NCBI GenBank assembly: GCA_910587185.1
Contig: CAJULY010000001.1
Coordinates: forward strand, 248,001 to 312,000
Source: an uncultured Muribaculaceae bacterium
GTDB lineage: Bacteria; Bacteroidota; Bacteroidia; Bacteroidales; Muribaculaceae
DNA length: 64,000 nt
Direction: 5' to 3'
Shown in pieces: positions 28,024 to 35,326 of the stretch (positions are counted from its first letter, which is position 1; each line of letters opens with the position of its first letter). A model generated the notes under the pieces. That model was not told where the DNA came from. It searched no databases and saw only the letters and a list, made by a program, of their open reading frames with translations. The position numbers and the translations under genes were made by a program.

Positions 28024-28125
28024 TTTGTATCGGAATCGGAGATAGCGTAACTTTGCATTGTGTTTTTCATGGTATTAGATTTAAGGTTAACTAAGGTTGG
28101 TTGTCGTGAGACAATCAATTTTTTT
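28024..28125 (+). promoter_or_regulatory. Promoter-leader-hairpin unit, copy 2, ahead of the YbaK-like gene
   Basis: TTTG (28024-28027), a 20-nt spacer and TAACTTTG (28048-28055) precede a leader that repeats copy 1 almost base for base. It ends in the same 9-bp hairpin (28097-28118, loop GTGA) and seven T. The A/T block AAATTAATGTTAAAA is repeated at 27985-27999. The next start codon is 41 nt beyond the hairpin, so here the hairpin could attenuate transcription of the YbaK-like gene. The rest of the 27735-28023 gap shows no gene. Confidence 0.65.
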
Positions 28126-28165
28126 GTATATACGCCTCTCCTCCAAACCCATCAATCATCCGACA

Positions 28166-28660
28166 ATGAATGACAGAAAGAAAGTTTTGGAATATCTGCA
28201 ATCCCATGACATCGCTTATGAATGTCTGGAGCATCCCGCAACCCCCACAGTTGAAGAGGCCATGAAATACTGGAAGAATGCTCCCGGAGTGCAGCACTGC
28301 AAGAATCTGTTTCTCAGAAACCATAAAGGGAACCGTCATTATCTTGTGATAATTCCATGGTCAAAGAAACTTGACACTCACCGGCTCGAAAAAACAATCG
28401 GCGAAAGCCGCCTTTCGTTCGCATCGGAAAAACGTATGGAACGTTTTCTGGGCGTAAAGCCAGGCTCGGTCTCGCTCTTCGGTCTGATCAACGACGAAAA
28501 CAATGAGGTCAACCTGATTCTTGACCAGGATCTTGAAAGCGCCTCAGGCATCAGTTTTCATCCCAATGACAACACTGCGTCCCTGATAATCAGTCATGAA
28601 GGATTCATGAAATTCATTGAAAACTGCGGCAATTCCTATAAGTTTCTGAATCTTGACTGA
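28166..28660 (+). CDS. YbaK/ProX-type aminoacyl-tRNA deacylase
   Basis: Single-domain editing protein (164 aa) of the YbaK/EbsC/PrdX group, which hydrolyses mischarged aminoacyl-tRNA, usually Ala- or Cys-tRNA-Pro. The start chosen is MNDRKKVLEYLQSHD; the longer frame begins inside the leader hairpin. Typical features are HPATPTVEEAMKYW near the N-terminus, NLFLRNHKGNRHYLVIIPW with the conserved Lys region, LGVKPGSVSLFGLIND, and DQDLESASGISFHPNDNTASL. It lies downstream of leader copy 2. The precise tRNA substrate cannot be assigned. Confidence 0.85.
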   Translation: MNDRKKVLEYLQSHDIAYECLEHPATPTVEEAMKYWKNAPGVQHCKNLFLRNHKGNRHYLVIIPWSKKLDTHRLEKTIGESRLSFASEKRMERFLGVKPGSVSLFGLINDENNEVNLILDQDLESASGISFHPNDNTASLIISHEGFMKFIENCGNSYKFLNLD

Positions 28661-28665
28661 ATTTA

Positions 28666-28697
28666 TTTGCACGTTTTACAAAAAAAACATACCTTTG
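28666..28697 (+). promoter_or_regulatory. Promoter of rho
   Basis: TTTG (28666-28669), a 20-nt spacer and TACCTTTG (28690-28697), both exact. Transcription would start near 28704, leaving a leader of roughly 240 nt before the rho ATG. Confidence 0.72.
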
Positions 28698-28703
28698 CAC
28701 ACG

Positions 28704-28942
28704 GTTTAGACAATGACAGTGTCAACCGTTACTTGCGGCACGCTCCGGACTCGGATACTTACTTGATGGCACATTAAAGAGCTGCCGCAAACAATAAATT
28801 CTAACTAATTGTTTATTTTGTAAACACTTATTCCCGTAAGGAAAACCTGCGTGGCGACAACGCACGCATCCCTCGTGTTTAAGCGGCATTGGGTTGAATC
28901 CCGCGGGAAAACAATTATACTCCACCACCTCCTTATACTAAC
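28704..28942 (+). promoter_or_regulatory. Long, potentially structured 5' leader of rho
   Basis: About 240 nt with no convincing gene. By eye it can close on itself: TAATTGTTT (28806-28814) pairs with AAACAATTA (28909-28917), TTCCCG (28831-28836) with CGGGAA (28904-28909), and a local hairpin forms between TGCGT (28848-28852) and ACGCA (28860-28864). This would be a multibranch fold ending 25 nt before the start codon. rho is autoregulated in other bacteria, so a cis-acting element is plausible. Confidence 0.5.
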
Positions 28943-31015
28943 ATGTATAACATCTCAGAACTCAGCTCCATGTCTGACGAGCAACTTAAAGGCGTTGCTG
29001 AAGCCATGGGCTTGACAAAAATTGACCTTGCGAACCGCGAATCTGCGGTTTACGAGATTCTTGACCAACAGGCGCTGAATTCAGTGGCGACAGCCAAGAA
29101 CCGCAAACAGCCTTCTGACAAACCGAAGGCCAAACGCGGACGCCCGGCAAAAGCCACCGAAGAGAAATCGCCTGCTAAAACTACTGAAGAAAAGCCTCAG
29201 CCCACTCGCAAAGAGCCCGCTGACATGCCTGTAGAAACCGCCAAAAATTCCGCTGACGAGAAATCCGCGCCAAAGCGTCGCGGACGGAAACCTAAAGCTG
29301 AGAAGCAGACCGAAAACCCCTCTGCTCCTGCACAGGAGAGACCCGCCGCAACAGAAACGCAGGAGGAACTCACTGCGCAGCCCGACCAGAAACCGCGTCG
29401 CGGAAGAAAACCAAAGAACGACAATATGCCCGAAAACGGAATGACTACATCCATTGTGACTGAAGAAACGCCTCTGCTTCTCGAAGCGCCTCATCAGGAA
29501 ACGCTCCAGGAAAAACAGATCGATCAGCCTTCTGTCGAACCGGCAGTCAACAACAATACCCCTCAGGAGACTCCCGCGCCTCAAATGCAGGATAACCAGA
29601 ATGCTCCCGCACAGCAACCCGCGCAACCCCGCAGGGAATTCGGACGCAAGGACGCCGCTTTCGGCTCGTTCTTCCCTCGCGGCGAAGGACGCAAATTCAC
29701 TCCGCGCACCCAGCGCGAAAAAGAGGAGGCCGCTGCTGCAGCTGCCGCGGCCGCCGCTGCTGCCGCAAACCAGCCCATCAATCTGATCGAGCCGTGGGAA
29801 CAGGAAAAAGCCGAACGTCAGCGCCAGAAAAACCGCAACAAGAAAAACCGCAACAACAATAACAACCAGCCGCAGCCCCAGATGCCCCAATATAACTTCG
29901 ATGACCTGATCGAAGCCACCGGGGTGCTTGAAGTGGCTCCGGAAGGCCACGGATTTCTCCGCTCGAGCGATTTCAACTATCTTCCCTCGCCTGACGACAT
30001 ATATCTTTCACATCAGCAGATAAAATCCAACGGTCTTAAAACAGGCGATGTTGTGGAAGCTTCCATCCGTCCTCCGCGCGAAAACGAAAAACATTACATG
30101 CTGACCGGCATAAACCGCGTCAACGGCCGTTCGCCCGAATTTATCCGTGACAGAGTGCCGTTCGAGCATCTGACTCCCCTCTTCCCCGACGAAAAATTCG
30201 ACCTCACCTCCGGCCGCTCCGCCAACATATCGACCCGCATCGTTGACATGTTCTCCCCCATAGGCAAAGGACAGCGCGGACTGATCGTGGCCCCCCCGAA
30301 GACCGGTAAGACAATTCTTCTGAAAGATATCGCCAACGCCATAGCTGAAAACCACCCCGAGACCTACATCATGATTCTTCTGATCGACGAACGTCCCGAG
30401 GAAGTCACCGACATGAGCCGAAGCGTCAACGCCGAAGTTATCGCCTCGACCTTCGACGAACCCGCCGACCGTCATGTCAAAATCGCAGGCATTGTCCTTG
30501 AAAAAGCAAAACGCATGGTCGAATGCGGACACGATGTGGTCATACTCCTCGACTCCATCACCCGTCTGGCCCGCGCCTACAACACCGTTTCTCCCGCATC
30601 GGGCAAAATCCTCTCCGGTGGTGTCGATGCCAACGCCCTCCAGAAGCCGAAACGCTTCTTCGGCGCAGCACGAAACATCGAGAACGGAGGTTCGCTGACA
30701 ATCATCGCGACAGCCCTCACCGAAACCAGCTCGAAGATGGACGAAGTGATCTTCGAGGAATTCAAGGGAACAGGCAACATGGAGCTGCAGCTTGACCGCA
30801 AACTCTCCAACAAACGTATCTTCCCCGCCGTTGACATCATGGCTTCCAGCACCCGCCGCGACGACCTGCTGCTGCGCGAGGAAACCCTCAACCGCATGTG
30901 GATTCTCCGTCGCTTCCTCGCCGACCGCAACTCGATCGAGTCGATGGAATTCATCAAAGACCGCATGGAGCGCACATCGAGCAACGACGAACTCCTGCGC
31001 ACAATGAACGACTGA
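28943..31015 (+). CDS. rho: Transcription termination factor Rho with long disordered insertion
   Basis: Hexameric RNA-dependent ATPase that ends transcription (690 aa, against about 420 in E. coli). A short Rho N-terminal helical domain (about 1-45) is followed by about 270 low-complexity residues. These contain AT-hook-like RGRP (65-68) and two RRGRKPK motifs (112-118, 152-158), 13 consecutive Ala (263-275), and an Asn/Arg/Lys-rich stretch (296-312). The cold-shock RNA-binding domain (about 322-395) and RecA-like motor (P-loop APPKTGKT, 450-457) are intact, with [20 protein letters not shown] and the Q-loop region present. The insertion is a known Bacteroides feature linked to phase separation. 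It has its own promoter and leader and ends at a terminator that is duplicated downstream. Confidence 0.97.
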   Translation: MYNISELSSMSDEQLKGVAEAMGLTKIDLANRESAVYEILDQQALNSVATAKNRKQPSDKPKAKRGRPAKATEEKSPAKTTEEKPQPTRKEPADMPVETAKNSADEKSAPKRRGRKPKAEKQTENPSAPAQERPAATETQEELTAQPDQKPRRGRKPKNDNMPENGMTTSIVTEETPLLLEAPHQETLQEKQIDQPSVEPAVNNNTPQETPAPQMQDNQNAPAQQPAQPRREFGRKDAAFGSFFPRGEGRKFTPRTQREKEEAAAAAAAAAAAAANQPINLIEPWEQEKAERQRQKNRNKKNRNNNNNQPQPQMPQYNFDDLIEATGVLEVAPEGHGFLRSSDFNYLPSPDDIYLSHQQIKSNGLKTGDVVEASIRPPRENEKHYMLTGINRVNGRSPEFIRDRVPFEHLTPLFPDEKFDLTSGRSANISTRIVDMFSPIGKGQRGLIVAPPKTGKTILLKDIANAIAENHPETYIMILLIDERPEEVTDMSRSVNAEVIASTFDEPADRHVKIAGIVLEKAKRMVECGHDVVILLDSITRLARAYNTVSPASGKILSGGVDANALQKPKRFFGAARNIENGGSLTIIATALTETSSKMDEVIFEEFKGTGNMELQLDRKLSNKRIFPAVDIMASSTRRDDLLLREETLNRMWILRRFLADRNSIESMEFIKDRMERTSSNDELLRTMND

Positions 31016-31190
31016 TCGCTCATTTCGACATAACCTTCTCCAAGCGCCGCGTCCCTGCCGATGCGGCGCTTGTTTTTCCCGCCGTCGCCCCAACCGCCAC
31101 CCTCCCTCCAGGAATGTCGGTGAACAAAAGAAATGGCTTAAAAAACTAAAACCCGAGGTTTGTCAGAAGACAGGGACACTCGGGGGATTC
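31012..31190 (+). repeat. 179-bp direct repeat, copy R1 (rho 3' flank)
   Basis: It starts at the rho stop codon and runs through the rho terminator and a second G/C-rich hairpin (CCCGAG ... CTCGGG). It is repeated at 32317-32495 with 6 mismatches by my count and no length change. The first 73 nt, from the stop codon through the terminator, are identical in both copies. Confidence 0.93.
31042..31077 (+). terminator. Intrinsic terminator of rho (within R1)
   Basis: AAGCGCCGC / GCGGCGCTT with a 12-nt loop, followed by G and five T. An identical copy lies in R2 (32347-32382). Confidence 0.88.
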
Positions 31191-31230
31191 TAAATTTCAA
31201 GTGAATACACTGGATTTCAGCGAAAATGTG

Positions 31231-31238
31231 TAACTTTG
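31231..31238 (+). promoter_or_regulatory. -7 element for the KilA-N gene
   Basis: TAACTTTG, an exact TAnnTTTG match, starts 41 nt after the end of R1 and ends 30 nt before the ATG. No clear TTG is present at normal spacing. Confidence 0.5.
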
Positions 31239-31268
31239 CGTATTGGCATATACGCCATATCTGAAACA

Positions 31269-32078
31269 ATGGCAAAGATTACAGTTCAAAATACCAATAT
31301 TACAATTATCGCCGTCAATGGGGATGATTATATTTCGTTGACCGATTTGGCACGACATAAAAGCGATGAACCTAACGCCGTGATTGCAAACTGGTTGCGC
31401 AACCGTAACACAATAGAGTATTTAGGCATTTGGGAACAGCTTTACAATCCGAATTTTAAACCCACCGAATTCGAGGGGTTTAGACGACAGGCTGGCCTGA
31501 ACGCATTTACACTCTCGCCAAAGAAATGGACGGATGCAACAAATGCCATTGGTATAATCGCTAAATCAGGGCGTTATGGTGGAACATATGCGCATAAAGA
31601 CATTGCATTGAAGTTCGCAAGCTGGATTTCTGTTGAATTTGAACTCTATATCGTCAAGGAATTTCAGCGGCTCAAAACGGAGGAACAGCGGTTATTAGGT
31701 TGGTCGGCGAAACGTGAGCTGTCGAAAATCAACTATCGCATACATACCGATGCCATAAAACAGAACCTTGTTCCTGCGGAGGTTACTCCGGCACAGGCGA
31801 GTATCATCTATGCCAGTGAAGCCGATGTGCTGAATGTGGCAATGTTCGGTGTAACGGCAAAACAATGGCGCGAGGCAAATCCCGACCTTAAAGGAAACAT
31901 ACGCGACTACGCCACAATCAATGAGCTTATATGTCTGTCAAATATGGAAAACCTTAATGCGGTTTTCATCGAGCAGGGCATGACGCAGAGCGAGCGACTT
32001 GTGAAGCTGAACCAGATAGCCATTCATCAGATGAGCGTATTGGAAAGCGGCGACAACTATAGAAAATTGCTGAAATGA
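31269..32078 (+). CDS. KilA-N domain protein
   Basis: Protein of 269 residues from the ATG of MAKITVQNTNITIIAV; the upstream frame would place the start at the promoter. Residues about 8-125 form a KilA-N domain (DYISLTDLARHK, then WLRNRNTIEYLGIWEQ, and SGRYGGTYAHKDIALKFASW), a DNA-binding fold known from phage KilA/anti-repressor proteins and eukaryotic DNA viruses. The C-terminal half (about 130-269) is helical and unassigned. Its stop overlaps the next start by 4 nt (ATGA), coupling it to a small membrane protein. The pair is framed by 179-bp direct repeats and is more AT-rich than rho. Phage-derived regulator or defence effector are both possible. Confidence 0.88.
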   Translation: MAKITVQNTNITIIAVNGDDYISLTDLARHKSDEPNAVIANWLRNRNTIEYLGIWEQLYNPNFKPTEFEGFRRQAGLNAFTLSPKKWTDATNAIGIIAKSGRYGGTYAHKDIALKFASWISVEFELYIVKEFQRLKTEEQRLLGWSAKRELSKINYRIHTDAIKQNLVPAEVTPAQASIIYASEADVLNVAMFGVTAKQWREANPDLKGNIRDYATINELICLSNMENLNAVFIEQGMTQSERLVKLNQIAIHQMSVLESGDNYRKLLK

Positions 32079-32314
32079 AGAAGTGGCAGAAGATAGTTGG
32101 AATAATAGCACTTGCAGTTTTGGCGATAGTGAATTTCGTTATATACGGGTTGTCATATATACAAACTATGTATATAAAAGGACACCCTTCTGTCGAAAGA
32201 GTCCAGTCCGATTTTCATGATGCCTTATTGAATGTCGGGTATCTCGTATTGGCTGATTATCTCATTATAGTATTGGTGTTCATTTGCCTATGGCGGAAAG
32301 GAGGCAAGCGATGA
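32075..32314 (+). CDS. Small two-helix membrane protein coupled to KilA-N
   Basis: Product of 79 residues with two hydrophobic helices (about 8-28 and 51-71), a short polar loop containing SVERVQSDFHDALLN and a basic end (WRKGGKR). I do not recognise the family. The ATGA overlap with the KilA-N gene implies coupled translation. The stop lies 2 nt before repeat R2 begins, so the whole cassette fits between the repeats with almost no spare sequence. It could be a membrane anchor, an antitoxin-like partner or a toxin. Confidence 0.7.
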   Translation: MKKWQKIVGIIALAVLAIVNFVIYGLSYIQTMYIKGHPSVERVQSDFHDALLNVGYLVLADYLIIVLVFICLWRKGGKR

Positions 32315-32316
32315 AG

Positions 32317-32495
32317 CTGATCGCTCATTTCGACATAACCTTCTCCAAGCGCCGCGTCCCTGCCGATGCGGCGCTTGTTTTTCCCGCCGTACCCCCAACC
32401 GTCACCCTCCCTCCAGGAATGTCGGTGAACAAAAGAAATGACTAAAAAAACTAAACCCCGAGGTTTGTCAGAAGACAGGGACACTCGGGGGATTC
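32317..32495 (+). repeat. 179-bp direct repeat, copy R2
   Basis: Second copy of the rho 3' flank, including the terminator (32347-32382) and the CCCGAG/CTCGGG hairpin. It lies directly after the small membrane-protein gene and directly before the promoter of the Abi-like gene. The six differences from R1 all lie in the distal 106 bp. Confidence 0.93.
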
Positions 32496-32497
32496 CG

Positions 32498-32528
32498 TTG
32501 CAAAGTTAGGAGTAATTTCGTAATTTTG
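32498..32528 (+). promoter_or_regulatory. Promoter of the Abi-like cassette
   Basis: TTG (32498-32500), a 20-nt spacer and TAATTTTG (32521-32528), starting 3 nt after R2 ends. It places transcription near 32535, which supports a GTG start at 32557 rather than the TTG at 32533. Confidence 0.68.
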
Positions 32529-32556
32529 CGAATTGCAATACGTTAAAAATCACGAA

Positions 32557-32907
32557 GTGAAATATTCTGAGTATGAAAAGGTGTTCTCTCCGGCTCGCCT
32601 CAACAAATATTTAGTTGCTTGTGGTGGTCAGAACTTATTGCGTATATTCCCAAATCGGACTTCCGGATTAGGGCAAAGAGCGGTGTTCAACGAGCTTCAG
32701 GAGATTAAGACATTTCGTAACCGCATAGCCCACCATGAGGCTATCTGTTTTGATGATAACGGCAACATTGACATGGCAAGAACACAAAGCAAATACGCGC
32801 TTATCCTAAAATACATAGACTTTCTCGGCTATCAGAGCAGCCATCTATTCTACGGCATCGACATATTGCCGGATTCGACTATTGCTAAAATCGAAGCGTT
32901 GAAATGA
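32557..32907 (+). CDS. Shortened Abi-like (Abi_2/AbiD-AbiF) HEPN protein
   Basis: Abortive-infection family protein with an apparent internal deletion. Translated from GTG, the product (116 aa) starts like Bacteroidetes Abi proteins (KYSEYEKVFSPARLNKYLVACGG). It then passes straight to the family's C-terminal part (LLRIFPNR, VFNELQEIKTFRNRIAHHE), so roughly 90-120 middle residues are missing compared with the usual length. The HEPN RNase signature Rx4H is intact in FRNRIAHHE. Abi_2 members cause phage-triggered growth arrest; whether this short form is active is unknown. It overlaps a four-helix membrane protein by ATGA and follows repeat R2. Confidence 0.72.
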   Translation: MKYSEYEKVFSPARLNKYLVACGGQNLLRIFPNRTSGLGQRAVFNELQEIKTFRNRIAHHEAICFDDNGNIDMARTQSKYALILKYIDFLGYQSSHLFYGIDILPDSTIAKIEALK

Positions 32908-33284
32908 AGTTAACTAATAAAATATTTTGGATTGTTTGGGGTGTTTGTCTCTGCTATTTTGTAGTTATTTTATACACGGTTGACCATGGGCGAGGTTTAG
33001 CAGGAGGGACTCTTATGCTTTTTAGCCTTTTATTTTTATTGGCAACAACAGCTTTATGCTCATTGAACAGTAAGCGTACGGCTTTAATAAATCTCATAGT
33101 AGCAGTTGTTTATAACGCGATGCTATTTTTTAGTTTTAGTGACATACATGGAGAAGGTCGTCGTTTGCTTTTGATGTTTTCAATTTTGTTTATTAATGGG
33201 TGTCAGGGAACAGGATTGTTATTGTATCTGCCGATAATAAAAAAAGAAAACGGAGTTAAATCTGTGCGTCGGCGCGGCGCATGA
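32904..33284 (+). CDS. Four-helix membrane protein coupled to the Abi-like gene
   Basis: Product of 126 residues with four hydrophobic helices (about 7-26, 31-53, 60-78 and 85-110) and a basic tail (VKSVRRRGA). I do not recognise the family. It starts inside the stop of the Abi-like gene (ATGA), as the 79-residue protein does with KilA-N, so the two cassettes share one architecture although their proteins are unrelated. The low G+C fits an acquired segment. It may be a membrane partner of the HEPN protein, but there is no direct evidence. Confidence 0.68.
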   Translation: MKLTNKIFWIVWGVCLCYFVVILYTVDHGRGLAGGTLMLFSLLFLLATTALCSLNSKRTALINLIVAVVYNAMLFFSFSDIHGEGRRLLLMFSILFINGCQGTGLLLYLPIIKKENGVKSVRRRGA

Positions 33285-33520
33285 TGTTTGGATTAAGGGG
33301 AGTTTGCGACTATGCCGATGAAGTCGCAAGATAGTTGTCAAGGAATTATTTTTCGCCGCTAAATAACAGATTATATTCCCCATTGAGCCGACTGGGTATA
33401 AAAACCTGAAAAGCTTTTGTCTAAGAAACAGAGCCCTCGAAATAAAAAAATTGTGTTTGCGATGCAATGTTTTTGCATTTTCGGCATTTATTATGTAGAG
33501 AACAATTAAAACTTAAAAAT
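33285..33520. other. Intergenic gap, 236 bp
   Basis: AT-rich and without a plausible gene. The only structure noticed is a small palindrome, ATGCAA ... TTGCAT, near 33460. No third copy of the 179-bp repeat is present, so the repeat-framed array ends with the Abi-like cassette. Confidence 0.6.
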
Positions 33521-34426
33521 ATGAAGAAAAAAGACTTTCTCGTAATGCTACTTATGGCATTTTTTACCATGGTAGGGCTAACATCGTGTAATGACGATGA
33601 TGAAGGAGGTAGGAAGGTAACCGGTTATAAGGAATACACGCTTACGGTAGCTTCTGTAAAACTCCCCGGTGTTTTAACATCGAGTGGTAAATATGTACTT
33701 TCAGATGTATATGCTGTAAAAAACGAGCAGTCCACCGATTGGGAGGCTCATGGAAGCATCGGTAAGTTTGAATACGAAGAAGGATATGAGTACCAAATAC
33801 GCATCAGCGAAACGAACTATCTGGATTATAGTATGGGCGATCCGGCATGGACTGAATACGAGCTATTGGAAGTCATATCGAAAAAACGCAAGGACTCCGA
33901 GAATTTGCCTCCTCATTTTATCCCGGACTGGTATTTTGAGCAACATTGCCCATATATCGATCCGGAATTTGCCTATGCCATTGATGCTGATAAAAAGGAG
34001 GATATAGAGAATGACCTTAAAACTGATGCGACCTATAAATTCGGAGGCTTGCGCTATTATATTACTTTTACCGGAATACGTAAATGGTTCTTATTGGATG
34101 CCGATACGCACACTATTGATAAAGGTACTCTGATTACGAGAACTAAGGATATAACAGAATTCCCCGATATATATAAACTGCTTCCGCCTGAAAGCAAAAT
34201 TACCTCATATGTAGGATTTTATTTTGTTAAAGGCGATGATATAGAAGACTCTGTAATGCAATATGATGCTTTTATATATGCTCAGAATCGAAGCAGAGGC
34301 TTTGCACCCGCACCGAAGAATGTTGATATATGGCTATATAAAGACCTTACAGCTTATTACCAAAACAAATATCCGGAAGCCAATGTCAAGGCTGTCGTGA
34401 TTCGTTATACGGTGGAGAAATTATAG
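33521..34426 (+). CDS. DUF4377-containing lipoprotein (long form)
   Basis: Lipoprotein of about 301 residues from the ATG of MKKKDFLVMLLMAFF, with lipobox GLTSC followed by NDDDE. The N-terminal domain (about 33-125; EYTLTVASVKLPGVL, then YAVKNEQSTDW, IGKFEYEEGYEYQIRIS, YELLEVISK) matches DUF4377. A second, unassigned domain (about 140-301) follows and has no counterpart in the shorter paralogue at 38540. Probable location is the outer membrane. It precedes the sigma / anti-sigma / receptor operon, but the 417-bp gap suggests separate transcription. Confidence 0.85.
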   Translation: MKKKDFLVMLLMAFFTMVGLTSCNDDDEGGRKVTGYKEYTLTVASVKLPGVLTSSGKYVLSDVYAVKNEQSTDWEAHGSIGKFEYEEGYEYQIRISETNYLDYSMGDPAWTEYELLEVISKKRKDSENLPPHFIPDWYFEQHCPYIDPEFAYAIDADKKEDIENDLKTDATYKFGGLRYYITFTGIRKWFLLDADTHTIDKGTLITRTKDITEFPDIYKLLPPESKITSYVGFYFVKGDDIEDSVMQYDAFIYAQNRSRGFAPAPKNVDIWLYKDLTAYYQNKYPEANVKAVVIRYTVEKL

Positions 34427-34669
34427 TGAACGTCCTCGCCCTCTATCAATCTTCCAATCATACCGACCTTCCGCGACATCGCCAACCTCATTGAGTGTGT
34501 GGCGATGTTTTATTTTAACAAAGGGCTGTCGGTGTTCCGCATAGTCACAGAGCCATGCACCGACCGCTTCCTGCTGCTCGGTGGTCTCACCGTAGCTCTG
34601 CATCACGCTCTTGATGTCGGCGGCTTCGGAGGGAGAGAAGATTGCCGTTTCTGGATTCTTTACTTTTCA
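34421..34669 (-). pseudogene. Possible decayed gene remnant between the lipoprotein and the sigma factor
   Basis: On the minus strand an open frame runs from just after a stop at 34672 down to 34421. It encodes protein-like text (FSPSEAADIKSVMQ, EAVGAWLCDYAEHRQPFVK) with no proper start, promoter or identified family. The base composition differs from the AT-rich lipoprotein beside it. It may be the 3' end of a lost gene, or chance. The rest of the gap to 34843 holds nothing I can support. Confidence 0.3.
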
Positions 34670-34843
34670 TCGTTGTCAGAGACCGTTTTTATGCGACATT
34701 CATGAGACCATTGAGCAATGGGCACGGCATAATAGCCCTAATGTCTGGAATTTCAGTAACTTTACAGTCTGATTCAAAAATTCCCCAAATATTTTTTCAC
34801 TTTTAGGGTTAGGTTTTTGAGAGGTTGTGGTTTTAATAAGTGT

Positions 34844-35326
34844 ATGACGACAAATAGCGACATAGAAAAGCTTTTACGAAGCAACTATACGGCCATGCTG
34901 ACACTGGCGATACGCCTGCTGCATAACACGGATACAGCGAGAGACATTGTGCACGATATCTTCGAGTCGGTGCTGTCGGAAAACCTGTCAATCGTCACTC
35001 CTGCCTATCTGCTTACCGGTGTACGCTTTGCCTGTTTGAAGCATCTCCGCAACCTTTCGCTGCGCGAGCGGTTCAACAATCTCTACGCACTCGATCTTGA
35101 CGAAATTGAGGATGACGAGTGGCCCGACCCGGAGGATGTGGCGCGGTTGAACGAGCTGATAGATCAATCGTTGACTATGCAGGACAGACAGGTTGTGAGG
35201 CTGCGCTTCAACGAACGTATGTCTTACGATGAAATCGCCGGGCAATTAGGTATCAGCGAGGTGGCTGTCTATAAGCACTTGCGTCATGCAATGGATGTCT
35301 TACGTCAAAATTTCAACCGCAAATGA
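34844..35326 (+). CDS. ECF sigma factor, FecI-like
   Basis: Sigma-70 family, extracytoplasmic-function sigma factor of 160 residues from the ATG of MTTNSDIEKLLRSNY. Region 2 (about 10-75, with TARDIVHDIFESVL) and region 4 (about 105-158, with MSYDEIAGQLGISEVAVYKHLRHAMDVLRQ, a helix-turn-helix for the -35 element) are both intact. The stop overlaps the next start (ATGA). In Bacteroidetes such factors activate the adjacent outer-membrane transporter when the receptor signals through the anti-sigma factor. The target promoter is not readable here. Confidence 0.92.
   Translation: MTTNSDIEKLLRSNYTAMLTLAIRLLHNTDTARDIVHDIFESVLSENLSIVTPAYLLTGVRFACLKHLRNLSLRERFNNLYALDLDEIEDDEWPDPEDVARLNELIDQSLTMQDRQVVRLRFNERMSYDEIAGQLGISEVAVYKHLRHAMDVLRQNFNRK

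Noticed and set aside
30008..31093. 361-codon open frame opposite the rho motor domain
   Set aside because: Antisense shadow; it also runs through the rho terminator and repeat R1.
31012..32495. The 179-bp repeats considered as insertion-sequence ends
   Set aside because: They are direct, not inverted, contain the rho terminator, and no transposase lies between them.
32533..32556. TTG start for the Abi-like gene
   Set aside because: It lies at the predicted transcription start, leaving no room for ribosome binding; GTG at 32557 begins just where family similarity begins.
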